Shown here: one piece after another, positions 16,201 through 22,396 of the stretch
How the letters are laid out: each line of letters opens with the position of its first letter
How positions within the stretch are numbered: the first letter of the stretch is position 1
From: Roseivivax sp. THAF197b
GTDB lineage: Bacteria > Pseudomonadota > Alphaproteobacteria > Rhodobacterales > Rhodobacteraceae
Direction of reading: 5' to 3'
Length of the DNA: 64,000 nucleotides
NCBI RefSeq assembly: GCF_009363255.1
Contig: NZ_CP045318.1
Span: 3,089,501-3,153,500, forward strand
The notes under the pieces: generated by a model
The model's database searches: none
The model's input: only the letters and a program-made list of their open reading frames with translations
What the model was told of the DNA's origin: nothing
Position numbers and translations under genes: made by a program

Positions 16201-18432
16201 GCCCCATTTCGAGTAGATCTTGTCCTTGACGGTCGGATCCTCGTCGAAATAGATCCGCCAATCCCAGCGATGGCGCGGGATCTCGGAGATCGCAGAGCGC
16301 CCGTCGAGCAGGTTTTCCCAATAGGCCTTGAGGTCATTGGCACCGGGCAAGAGCGCGGACATGCCGACGATAACGATATCGGCAGGTTCGGGCGCTTTGG
16401 GCCGGGCGTGCAGCAGCTCGGGCTCGGACGCACCGGCGGCAATCTCGCGCACCAGCGCGGCACCGTCTTCGCAGATCTCCGAATGCAGGCCCTTCACATT
16501 GGTCAGACCGTCGCGCAGCTGCGCCACCTGCCCGATCATGTACATGCCTTCCTGTTTCTGCCGCGCGACGGGCACCTCCAGCAGGTCATCGCCCTGCCGT
16601 TCGGTCGCCTTCGAAGCGATGCGCAGACGGCCCAGGGTCAGGCTTTCCAGCTCCTCGCGCATGTCCTCGGCGCCCATGCCCTGGGCTTCGAGCGCGCGGC
16701 GCTTCGCGGCGAATTCCTCGGCAAAGGGCGTCATGGCGGCGCGGGAGGCATGGCCCGCGCCGGTCTCAAGCGTGACGGTCTCGGTGCAGTCGAGCAGGGT
16801 CTGCTGGAAGGTGTCGGCGATGGCGCCGTCGCGGACCGCTTCTTCGGTGAAGAGATACGCCGTGCCGATCAGCACGCCGACCTTGATGCCGCGCGCGGCC
16901 AGGGGGGCCGCGAAGGCCGCCACGATCGCCGCCGAGGTCGCATCGTGAATGCCGCCCGCAAACAGCACCCGGATTTCGGAGGCGGTCTTGGCGTCGTCCA
17001 CTTCCTCCAGAAGGGTGCGCACCATGTTGTCCCAGAGGACGAGCGAGGACATCGGGCCCACATGGCCGCCGCATTCGCGCCCCTCGAAGACGAAGCGCCG
17101 CGCGCCCTGTTCGAGGAACATCGACAGAAGCCGGGGTGACGGCACGTGCAGGTAGGACGGGATGCCATCGGCCTCGAGCGCCACAGCCTGATCCGGACGC
17201 CCGCCTGCGATGAGCGCGAAGGACGGGCCGTGCTTCAACGCGACGGCGACCTGATCCTTGACGAGCTGCGAGGGCGCGAATCCCAGAAGGCCCACGCCCC
17301 AGGTCTTGCCCTTCAGCCGCTCGGCCACGTCGGCCAAGAGCTTGTCCGCCTGACCGGGACGCATCAGCGCCAGCGCGATCATCGGCAGCGCGCCGCCCTC
17401 GGCCACGGATTGCGCGAAGGGGGCGACGTCAGAGACCCGCGTCATGGGGCCCTGCACGATGGGATAGGTGGTGCCGTGATCCTGCGCGAGCGGACAATCG
17501 GCGCCCAGGATATCCGTGTCGGCGGCGCGCGCGACCGCATCCGCGCTGACCTTCAGAAGGGCCGCACAAAGCCGCCCAAGACCACCGTACCGGCGCGCAA
17601 GATCGGGCGCGAAGGCCGCGGCCTGCCCCATGGGGGCCAGTTGGCCCGCGCCGATATCCCAGCCGAACGCCGCTTCCGCGACGCCGTCCTGCGACGCCAC
17701 CTCGGATTGCGCGATAACTGCGCGCAAAGTGGCCGCCGCGTTCCGGCCCGGCATCTCGACACCGCGCCAGCGGATCCCGGCCTGCCCTTCGATCAGGGCT
17801 GTCTCGCCGCCCGTCATGCGGGCCAGCACGGGGGCGACGCGATCCGCAAGCGCGCTTTCGCGCAGCATCAGGCATTGATCGTCGAGCACGATACCCGCCG
17901 CACCACCCGCGCGCACGGCACCCGCCGAATGCATCCCGATCCCGCCGCGAATGAACACGGGCGCGAGACCAGCCGCGCGGGCTTTTTGCAACAGGATGAA
18001 GCTGGTGGCTTCGCCGACCCGGCCGCCCGCCTCGTGGCCTTTGAGGATGACGCCCTGGGCCGCGATCGGTCCCGTCAGGCGGTCGTCCCAGCTTATGGCT
18101 TCAAGGATCACGCGCAGACCCGCCGCACGCAGGGCCTCCACCTCGGTCGGCGCATCGAAGGCCGCCGCAGCGGGAAGGATCACCGTGGCCAGACCGCGCG
18201 CGCCGTAGTCGCCCGCGATCTCGGTCGCCAGGGCGGCGTCGGACAGGGCAACACCCCAGCCCGCAGGCGCGCTTGCCGCCAGATGGTCGAGCGCGTCGGT
18301 CAACACGCCCTCCGGCAAGGGCAGCTCGGCGTTCAGAACCCCAAGATGCCCGGCTCTTTGCGCGGCGACCGCGAGCGCGGGATCGCCGGTGCCGGCCGGG
18401 GTCAGAACGATGATGCCGAATGCATGATCCAT
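10219..18432 (-). CDS. Type I PKS/PUFA-synthase-like megasynthase: flavin barrel x2-KS-AT-ACP-KR-DH
   Basis: 2737 residues, ATG behind GGAGTG. Residues 1-330 and 340-640 both look like nitronate-monooxygenase/PfaD flavin barrels: KGHEAGGRVG with RGGIGMHSAG, then GRECGGHVGPMSS with FAGGIHDATS. The second is the likely enoyl reductase. KS at about 680-1120 has DAACASS (Cys875), EAHGTG and GHTKAAAG. AT at about 1245-1530 has GHSYGE near 1339. A helical linker near 1690, a Pro/Ala linker at 1735-1805 and one ACP (GIDSIKR, Ser1839) follow. KR at about 2125-2400 has TGGARGIT and YATAN (Tyr2311). DH at about 2455-2700 has HRIGETPVLP and DPGLLDAVAQ. These cover all steps of full reduction or dehydration. 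Product inferred as a long acyl chain or polyketide. PUFA synthases normally carry several tandem ACPs and a separate PfaD. Confidence 0.87.
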   Translation of the reverse strand: MDHAFGIIVLTPAGTGDPALAVAAQRAGHLGVLNAELPLPEGVLTDALDHLAASAPAGWGVALSDAALATEIAGDYGARGLATVILPAAAAFDAPTEVEALRAAGLRVILEAISWDDRLTGPIAAQGVILKGHEAGGRVGEATSFILLQKARAAGLAPVFIRGGIGMHSAGAVRAGGAAGIVLDDQCLMLRESALADRVAPVLARMTGGETALIEGQAGIRWRGVEMPGRNAAATLRAVIAQSEVASQDGVAEAAFGWDIGAGQLAPMGQAAAFAPDLARRYGGLGRLCAALLKVSADAVARAADTDILGADCPLAQDHGTTYPIVQGPMTRVSDVAPFAQSVAEGGALPMIALALMRPGQADKLLADVAERLKGKTWGVGLLGFAPSQLVKDQVAVALKHGPSFALIAGGRPDQAVALEADGIPSYLHVPSPRLLSMFLEQGARRFVFEGRECGGHVGPMSSLVLWDNMVRTLLEEVDDAKTASEIRVLFAGGIHDATSAAIVAAFAAPLAARGIKVGVLIGTAYLFTEEAVRDGAIADTFQQTLLDCTETVTLETGAGHASRAAMTPFAEEFAAKRRALEAQGMGAEDMREELESLTLGRLRIASKATERQGDDLLEVPVARQKQEGMYMIGQVAQLRDGLTNVKGLHSEICEDGAALVREIAAGASEPELLHARPKAPEPADIVIVGMSALLPGANDLKAYWENLLDGRSAISEIPRHRWDWRIYFDEDPTVKDKIYSKWGGFLEDMPFDPMRYGIPPRAIKALDPLQLMTLDVARRCLDDAGLTGEAGVSGPRLKTSVILGASGGAGDVGAQYAVRSEMPRFLGEIDEQAAGFLPEWTEDSFAGILLNVAAGRTANRLDFGGVNYTIDAACASSLAAVYQGVLELETGRSDMVLAGGIDTVQGPFGYLCFSKTRALSPRGRCSSFEAGADGIVISEGLAMIAMKRLADAERDGDRIYAVIKGVGGSSDGKAKSMTAPHPDGQIRALSRAYDMAGYGPETVGLFEAHGTGTVVGDTAEMETVTRLLEDAGATPRSAAIGSVKTQIGHTKAAAGIAGLIKASLACHHGVLPPHGRAGAPNEKLLDEELPLYLVDRPRPWLSGNGPRRAGVSAFGFGGTNFHVTLEEHDAKRAIPALAPAARTRWPHELLVWRGASAKGVASQIRAQLDRLGQGWSPAIADLARSLWEAAPKKGLTATLVISDPAQLPEKMSALLAALETGTPVPPGASWSETPRLADGGKLALIFPGQGSQYPDMMADLAVLMPQMAAALSRADAALGQPLSRAILPEAVYDAEARKAAAANLTRTDVAQPALGAVEAGLWAILADLGVEAHMAAGHSYGEFVALHAAGAIAEDDLYRVSEARGRFMVEAGEGADLGTMAAVRAERAEIEALIDGLPDVVIANHNAPEQSILSGTRAAIEEAGKRAEAQGLSFRPLPVGAAFHSPIVAPAEKRLASYLNKMPVSDPRFPVYANTTAEPYEAGAKKIRTTLARQLARPVEFLSEVRAMHEDGARVFLSVGPKSAHAAMVRQCLAGQDHAAITTDDEEGGLKGLLTAVGTLLSEGAALNLAALFRGREAQIVALKGPVEAEDVPGKNIWMLNGSGARQAGSPPLPVLTLEDIEARKTARAAAAAMPVAAPTAQSTQSPTGSAATAPSMARPPRPRKESIMDHSPQDLSQSEAVHPTQYYEGDSIMAAFQATMTRFLETQERVMLASLGAQVTQAAPQRPMARPPMARPAPRAAIPAAPAPAAPPAQPASAPAPVSAPAPAAAAPAPQPAPAAPAPAPTPAPAATAAPAGALDRDGISALLLEIVEDRTGYPSDMLDMDQGIEADLGIDSIKRLEIVGALIKALPAGQSAAATPAGETLNAQKTLGAIVDTLVEHLEKEGATAPFDPAGAENAELQTQSRPPRFVTSPEAQEGPGPAALPSGTYLLTEDARGVARLLAEKIAAAGGTAEIMPAAAAESMSAPLAGLVHLAPLDAVPVTLDAGISAWRTALSQSEKSAYALMRTHADSLKSGRVLLASAMGGMFGRDGASGLMLSGGATGLAKSLREEWPDTRSRAVDLDPALTPERMAEILFAELAASEGRIEVGYPGGARHIFRSLPAEVADLPAADLPKAATILATGGARGITAECLRPFARAGARLVLVGRSALPGAEDAETVNLSDAGELRRALASAAKASGQPVKPADLERRIAAILRDREMRANLADLTAQGAAAVEYRICDMSDPDAVAALLADLGPVHGVIHGAGVIEDRRIEDKTPESWDRVVETKVMGAMALAAGLDAAPPAFFAMFASVAGRYGNSGQTDYATANEVLNRLAASLSARWQGTRATAINWGPWDATKFGAGMVSDAVRLKFEAQGVTLVPAEGGAEAFFDEMLRGPRAATEVTLGAGPWERHETDRAGGDPAPALAMAPSLVPASQSATPLLADPRPEPAPKGGTAIPRRLTLAGDPWLGAHRIGETPVLPLACAAELCAEAASVIWPDWRVAGLSDLRALAGLRLEGEADRELLVVGNSAEHGDPTGFSARVDLKAAEPPHRGHYRASAILRPHGSGLPEGAEELALDVMMARAKASPVSARRAYREMLFHGPEYQRVKDLEGLDQGAVVARVAPSPQGAFGAGTDWLIDPGLLDAVAQMAWVWSIVTREAPALPNAIERLIPMGDGVPARMILAMRPDAQAPQVLCDAVIVDEADQPVFLVQGLECTSDPGLARFCGFKGEILRDVIGNPRAEAAE
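13423..13440 (-). promoter_or_regulatory. Internal ribosome binding site and in-frame ATG inside the large synthase
   Basis: Within the 2737-residue gene the coding strand reads AAAGGAGTCCATCATG, a strong Shine-Dalgarno six bases from an in-frame ATG (codon 1670). The site sits exactly between the AT domain and the helical linker before the ACP. Initiation here would give a 1068-residue protein with ACP, KR and DH only. It may be the scar of a gene fusion or a working second start. No interruption of the reading frame is seen. Confidence 0.5.
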
Positions 18433-18488
18433 GGGGTCACTCCGAAACCGGACCGTGCGACGGGATCGCACAGATCCGGGCTCCTAGG

Positions 18489-19208
18489 TCAGGTCGTGGT
18501 TTTGCCTTTCGAGGCTGCGGGCGGCGGTGCGGTCTCCGCGATGTCGATGGTCTCGGCATCCTCGATCCCGTCATCGGGCGTGCCCGATCCGGCTTCGAGC
18601 GCGTCGATGCGCGCCTGCAACTTCTCTATCCGCTCTTCCAGAACCTGGCGCAGCTTGTCGGGGTCACGGTTTGCAGCCGCGCCGCCGCCTGCACGGGCAC
18701 CGCCGCCCAGGCCGCCACCGAGGCCGGCACCAAGACCGGCACCGCCCGCAGCACCGCCACCTGCGCGTTGCTGCATCAGCTTGCGCAGAAGAGGACGGTC
18801 GCCGCCGCCTGCGGCACCCGCACCGGCCCCGCCGCCCAAGCCGCCACCAAGACCGCCGCGCCGCCCCGCGGCACCGCCTGCGCCCTGCCCGGCCCCTGCA
18901 CCGCCGCCTGCGGCCCGTGCCTGGAGGATTTCACGGAGCTTGCCGCCACCGCCTGCACCGGCCGCGCCGCCACCGAGGCCCGCGCCGCCGCCCAGTCCAC
19001 CACCCAGACCGCCGCCCGCGCCACCGCCCGCACGAGCTTTCAGGAGTTCGCGCAGCTTGCCGCCGCCGCCCGCGCCGCCAGCACCGGCGCCCGCTCCGCC
19101 ACCGGCACCGCCCTGGCCCAGAAACTGCCGCGGCCCCTCGCCGGCGCCGCGCCGTTCCCGAAGCCGCTGCAACGCTTCGCGCCGCTTGTCACTTTCTGAA
19201 TCCGCCAT
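18489..19208 (-). CDS. Glycine-rich protein with repeated short Leu/Arg helices
   Basis: 239 residues, about half of them Gly and Ala. Charged helical units are spaced through Gly-rich linkers: ALQRLRERR, KLRELLKAR, KLREILQAR, LLRKLMQQR and KLRQVLEER. The last continues into a heptad coil, IEKLQARIDALEAG, and an acidic tail follows. It has no signal peptide, membrane segment or enzyme motif. The architecture, evenly spaced near-identical helices on flexible tethers, suggests a scaffold or multivalent docking protein. The start has GAGG upstream. The gene sits between the small AlkP-fold gene (44 bases) and the first megasynthase (56 bases) in one operon, so a role in organising the synthase or its membrane site is plausible but unproven. 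Confidence 0.7.
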   Translation of the reverse strand: MADSESDKRREALQRLRERRGAGEGPRQFLGQGGAGGGAGAGAGGAGGGGKLRELLKARAGGGAGGGLGGGLGGGAGLGGGAAGAGGGGKLREILQARAAGGGAGAGQGAGGAAGRRGGLGGGLGGGAGAGAAGGGDRPLLRKLMQQRAGGGAAGGAGLGAGLGGGLGGGARAGGGAAANRDPDKLRQVLEERIEKLQARIDALEAGSGTPDDGIEDAETIDIAETAPPPAASKGKTTT

Positions 19209-19252
19209 CCTGTCCCTCTTTCGTAATGTGCCGCCCCACCTGGCAGCGCTGT

Positions 19253-20107
19253 CTAAATCAGTCGTGCCTTGCGGGGCCGCGGCCCCTCCACGAATGGCAC
19301 CTCGAAAACCTTCTCGTGCATGACCGGGCCATGGCCGAAATATCCCTGCTCGCCGAATGCCTCGCCATGATCACCCATGATCATGAACCACGTGTTCGAC
19401 GGCGCCTTGTCGTAAAGTGCGTCCAGCAACCCATCGAGATATTCGACGCAGCGGATCTGCTGCTCATGCAGGCCGCGCATCACGTCGTCGCTGAAAAATT
19501 CCTCAACGGACATGGCACCCGCGCCGCGCCCGCCGGCGTCCCCGCCTGCCGCCAGCGTCTTGGCCACCCCGTGCAGCCCGGAGATATGCGGCAGCGCATC
19601 GTCCCGAAGCATGTAGGGGTAATGCGTCTCGCCGAGATTGAAGAAATGGAAGCTGGGATGGTCGCGCGAAAAGCTGACCTCGTCGATCATGCCCGCGAAA
19701 TCGTTGTGGTTGGACATCAGCTTGTAATCGTCGAACGCGTTCGAGATCACCGTTTGCGGGTTCAGAACCGGCATCGAAACCCGGCCCACCGTGCGATAGC
19801 CGTATTGGCGCAGCATGCCCGGAAGCGACAATTGCGGCAGGAACGTCTCGAAGGCGAGATCGGGGATCTCGAGCCGGTCCGACCACTTGGCGAAGTCTTC
19901 CTTGTAGACCTCGGACGCGTAGACATTGGGCGGCGAGGTGTGCGGCACCAGCCCCATCATGAAGGTGTAATGCGACGGCGCCGTCCAGGACGCGTAGGAA
20001 TATCGCTTCTCGATCTCGCCCAGCTTTCGCAGGTTGGGCGCCTTGGCGGCCAGCACGGAGTCGAAACGGCAACTGTCATAGGTGATGAGGACAAGGTTGC
20101 GCGGCAT
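19253..20107 (-). CDS. Small sulfatase/alkaline-phosphatase-fold hydrolase or transferase
   Basis: 284 residues starting MPRNLVLITYDSCRFDS. ITYDSCR gives the first metal-binding Asp. WTAPSHYTFMMGLVP is the nucleophile region, with Thr or Ser in place of the formylglycine motif CxPxR of true sulfatases. MGDHGEAFGEQGYFGHGP followed by EVPFVEGP supplies the second metal site and the typical C-terminal core. This fits the sulfatase-like AlkP branch that includes phosphoglycerol transferases, though it is shorter than most. It has no signal peptide or membrane anchor. It follows the TPR gene by 13 bases and precedes the Gly-rich gene by 44. It probably handles a phosphate or sulfate ester linked to the megasynthase product. 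Confidence 0.75.
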   Translation of the reverse strand: MPRNLVLITYDSCRFDSVLAAKAPNLRKLGEIEKRYSYASWTAPSHYTFMMGLVPHTSPPNVYASEVYKEDFAKWSDRLEIPDLAFETFLPQLSLPGMLRQYGYRTVGRVSMPVLNPQTVISNAFDDYKLMSNHNDFAGMIDEVSFSRDHPSFHFFNLGETHYPYMLRDDALPHISGLHGVAKTLAAGGDAGGRGAGAMSVEEFFSDDVMRGLHEQQIRCVEYLDGLLDALYDKAPSNTWFMIMGDHGEAFGEQGYFGHGPVMHEKVFEVPFVEGPRPRKARLI

Positions 20108-20120
20108 CGTGTGGCCCCCC

Positions 20121-21269
20121 TCAGCCGGCGAGCAAGCGTTGGCGTCCGCCGCGGCGCGACCGTCGCGCACCGCCTCCGGCCGCAGCCCCGTTCTCGCCGG
20201 AAAGCTCGGACATGCGGGCCTTCATCTCGTCGCGCAGCTTGACCGCGAAGGCCGCCTTGTCGTCCGGCACGGCCTCGGTGGCGAGCGCGACAAGATCGGG
20301 GGCCTTTTCCGCGATGGATTGCGCGTTCAGGATCGCGGCGCGGTAGGTGTCGATCGCATCGTCGTACCGCTCCATCCCGAGGAAGACATCGCCCATCACC
20401 TTCTGGACATAGCCCATGCGACGCACTTTCGGGCCAAGCCGCTGCAGCATGTCCAGCGCTTCGGCGTGACGGCCCGTCCGCGCACGGGCCTGCGCCGCGC
20501 GCAGCGTCGCGCGCAGGTTGTTGGGTTTGAGCTCAACCGCGCGGTCGAAGGACTTCACCGCCTTGGCGTGCTCCTCCATCTTTGCCTGCACCGCGCCGAT
20601 CGCCTGGTGCACCGGGGACTTGTCGGGCGCGAGCGTTGCGGCGCGCTGGAGCGCCTTCAGCGCATCCTCGAGCTCACCGGCTTTCATGTGCATGCGGCCC
20701 AATTGGTAATGCGGCAGCCACAGATCGGGCTTCATCTGGGTGACGCGGTCCAACTCGGCCTTGGCCGCGTCGATATCGCCTTCCCGCCCGAGGGCCGAGG
20801 CGAGCGACAGACGCAGCCGGATGTCCTGAGGATTGTGCAGAACCGCATCGCGCAGAACGCCGAGCGCGTCTTCGGTGCGGCCCGTATCCGCCATGATGCG
20901 CGACATGCGCAGATAGGCGGTGGAGGCCGACGGATCGAGCGCGACAGCGGTTTCAAGCTCCGCGAGCGCCTCTTCTGGAGCGCCCAGCTTCTGCAGCATC
21001 TGCGCGCCGAGAACCTGAGCGGGCACGAGGTCGGGCTTCAGAACCAGCGCCTCCTGGAAATGTTCCAGCGCGCGCTGATGATCCTCGAACTTGGCGAAGA
21101 CCTGGCCCAGACCGAGATGGCCCACGGCAAGTTCGGGCTCCGCTTCGAGCAGATCGGTGAAGATCTGCTCCGCCGTTTCGAGATCATTCTGCTTGAGCGC
21201 GACCATCCCCTCTTTGAAGCGCTCCCGCAGCAAAGCTTGGTTGTCCCGAGCCAAGCGACGATTTTCCAT
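20121..21269 (-). CDS. TPR-repeat protein heading the megasynthase operon
   Basis: 382 residues. From about residue 15 to 340 it is a run of tetratricopeptide repeats: ALKQNDLETAEQIFTDLLEAEPE, then EDHQRALEHFQEALVLKPD and EEALAELETAVALDPS, among others. Roughly nine units are visible. The C-terminal 25 residues are Gly/Arg-rich and basic (GGGARRSRRGGRQR). It has no signal peptide. TPR proteins act as protein-binding scaffolds, and here the partners may be the Gly-rich protein or the synthases. ATG follows GGGGAGAG. It is the first gene of the leftward operon, behind two candidate promoters. Confidence 0.85.
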   Translation of the reverse strand: MENRRLARDNQALLRERFKEGMVALKQNDLETAEQIFTDLLEAEPELAVGHLGLGQVFAKFEDHQRALEHFQEALVLKPDLVPAQVLGAQMLQKLGAPEEALAELETAVALDPSASTAYLRMSRIMADTGRTEDALGVLRDAVLHNPQDIRLRLSLASALGREGDIDAAKAELDRVTQMKPDLWLPHYQLGRMHMKAGELEDALKALQRAATLAPDKSPVHQAIGAVQAKMEEHAKAVKSFDRAVELKPNNLRATLRAAQARARTGRHAEALDMLQRLGPKVRRMGYVQKVMGDVFLGMERYDDAIDTYRAAILNAQSIAEKAPDLVALATEAVPDDKAAFAVKLRDEMKARMSELSGENGAAAGGGARRSRRGGRQRLLAG

Positions 21270-21343
21270 AATCTCTCCCCAAGATCAAAACTCGCAAAAA
21301 TGCGGCCAACCCAAAAATACCGAGCAGCGCGACAGACGTGAAA

Positions 21344-21372
21344 TGTATAGCGACCCCGATCATAGCGGTAAA
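21344..21372 (-). promoter_or_regulatory. Candidate sigma-70 promoter of the megasynthase operon (proximal)
   Basis: On the minus strand TTTACC, 17 bases, TATACA resembles the -35/-10 consensus. It ends about 75 bases before the TPR gene start. It lies downstream of the FNR-type promoter, so the operon could have two start points. Confidence 0.45.
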
Positions 21373-21387
21373 CTTAAACTACGTCGC

Positions 21388-21403
21388 GTCAGGGAATCCT
21401 GAC
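21388..21403. promoter_or_regulatory. Inverted repeat in the operon control region
   Basis: GTCAGG, GAAT, CCTGAC is a perfect 6-bp inverted repeat. It lies between the FNR-type promoter and the proximal promoter, just upstream of the latter's -35. An operator or small leader hairpin is possible. Confidence 0.35.
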
Positions 21404-21413
21404 CCAAATGACA

Positions 21414-21454
21414 CATATAGAGGCAATTGTTTCCAAGCGCTTGATTTTCATCAA
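21414..21454 (-). promoter_or_regulatory. FNR/FnrL-type box with class II promoter spacing
   Basis: TTGATTTTCATCAA at 21441-21454 matches TTGAT-N4-ATCAA exactly. Reading toward the TPR gene, 21 bases follow, then a -10-like TATATG (21419-21414). A start about seven bases further would put the box centre near -41, the class II activator position known for FNR. The box is in the only intergenic gap upstream of the megasynthase operon and points at nothing else nearby except the 3' end of the heme oxygenase gene. Confidence 0.6.
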
Positions 21455-21721
21455 TATCCATCGCGCCCGATTGCCTAGATCGCGGGCAGTCGGCGCATTT
21501 TCGTGACCCGTTCAGTCGTCGCTTCGAGATAGGCGGACAGGCGCACCGCGCGTCTTAAACCAGAGGTTGCACATCCCCCCTTGAACCGTGGTCTCTGACG
21601 GTTTCATGCCCGGGTTGGTCGTCGGGTCCGGGCCGGTTGTGGCGAATCGTGTGAAGCGGTTTGCGGCCGAATGTTTGTTTCAGAGATTCCCGTCGGGCTT
21701 TGCGGCTTCGAAACGCGCAGC
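21455..21721. other. Intergenic stretch without a recognised gene
   Basis: This stretch separates the FNR-type box from the end of the heme oxygenase gene. Short frames exist, but none has a ribosome site or family-like sequence. I see no tRNA, no clear terminator and no further strong palindrome. Confidence 0.5.
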
Positions 21722-22396
21722 TCATCGGCCGGAACCGGCCTCTTCGCCGATGACGGGCGGCGTCTTTGAAAAGGTCATGGGCGGCAATTGTCCGAACATT
21801 GGAGAGGCGCTGAATTCGGCGATGCAATGCTCGGTCACAAACTGCCCGAAATCGCGGAATGTCTGAGCGGCCGCGCGACACAAGGCCTGGCATCCCGCAT
21901 CATCCCGACCATGTCTTTCGAGCTCTGTCAGAAGTGTCGCCCAGAGGCGTCTGTCCTGCGCCCCGCCGAAGAAATGCCGCGGCGCACCGGGGAGCACACC
22001 CGCAACCTTCCCGCGGAGCACCTGCCCGCCGAATTGCGCCCCGTGCAGCACATAGAGGGCGGCGAGCACCGCGCGGGGGTGATCCGGCGTTGCAGGATCG
22101 CCTGCGGACACGGGTTCAAGCGGGACAGCCAGACACCGCAGATCTGCACGCAGCGCCGCGAGTGTCCGGTCCAAAGACAGCGTCTCGAAAACGCAGAGCG
22201 CCTGCCGGGCCTGCTCAATCCGCGAGAAAAACGCGCAATAGGCCTGCAGAAGCACGGAATATTCCCGAAGCGTCAGATCCGGCGCAGACAGGCGACGCAG
22301 CCAGGGATGTACGTGCAGCGCGTGATGGTCGGCCTGTGTGGCAGCGGCGATCCGTGTCCGAACGGCATGCGCGCCGTCGTCGCGCTCAGCGCTCAT
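21722..22396 (-). CDS. bphO: Biliverdin-producing heme oxygenase
   Basis: 224 residues starting MSAERDDGAHAVRTRI. AATQADHHALHVHPWL carries the proximal-His region of bacterial heme oxygenases. LREYSVLLQAYCAFF, LYVLHGAQFGGQVL and a distal-helix stretch rich in Gly follow, as in the BphO/HemO family. It opens heme to biliverdin IXalpha, releasing iron and CO. The ATG overlaps the stop of the phytochrome kinase by four bases, so the two are co-translated and this enzyme supplies the chromophore. A longer upstream in-frame start lies inside the kinase gene and is rejected. Confidence 0.88.
   Translation of the reverse strand: MSAERDDGAHAVRTRIAAATQADHHALHVHPWLRRLSAPDLTLREYSVLLQAYCAFFSRIEQARQALCVFETLSLDRTLAALRADLRCLAVPLEPVSAGDPATPDHPRAVLAALYVLHGAQFGGQVLRGKVAGVLPGAPRHFFGGAQDRRLWATLLTELERHGRDDAGCQALCRAAAQTFRDFGQFVTEHCIAEFSASPMFGQLPPMTFSKTPPVIGEEAGSGR

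Noticed and set aside
11050..17139. 2029-residue open frame on the plus strand
   Set aside because: Antisense to the larger synthase, whose domains are unmistakable. The translation is low-complexity and has no ribosome site.
20082..21341. 419-residue plus-strand frame opposite the TPR gene
   Set aside because: The minus strand encodes clear tetratricopeptide repeats.
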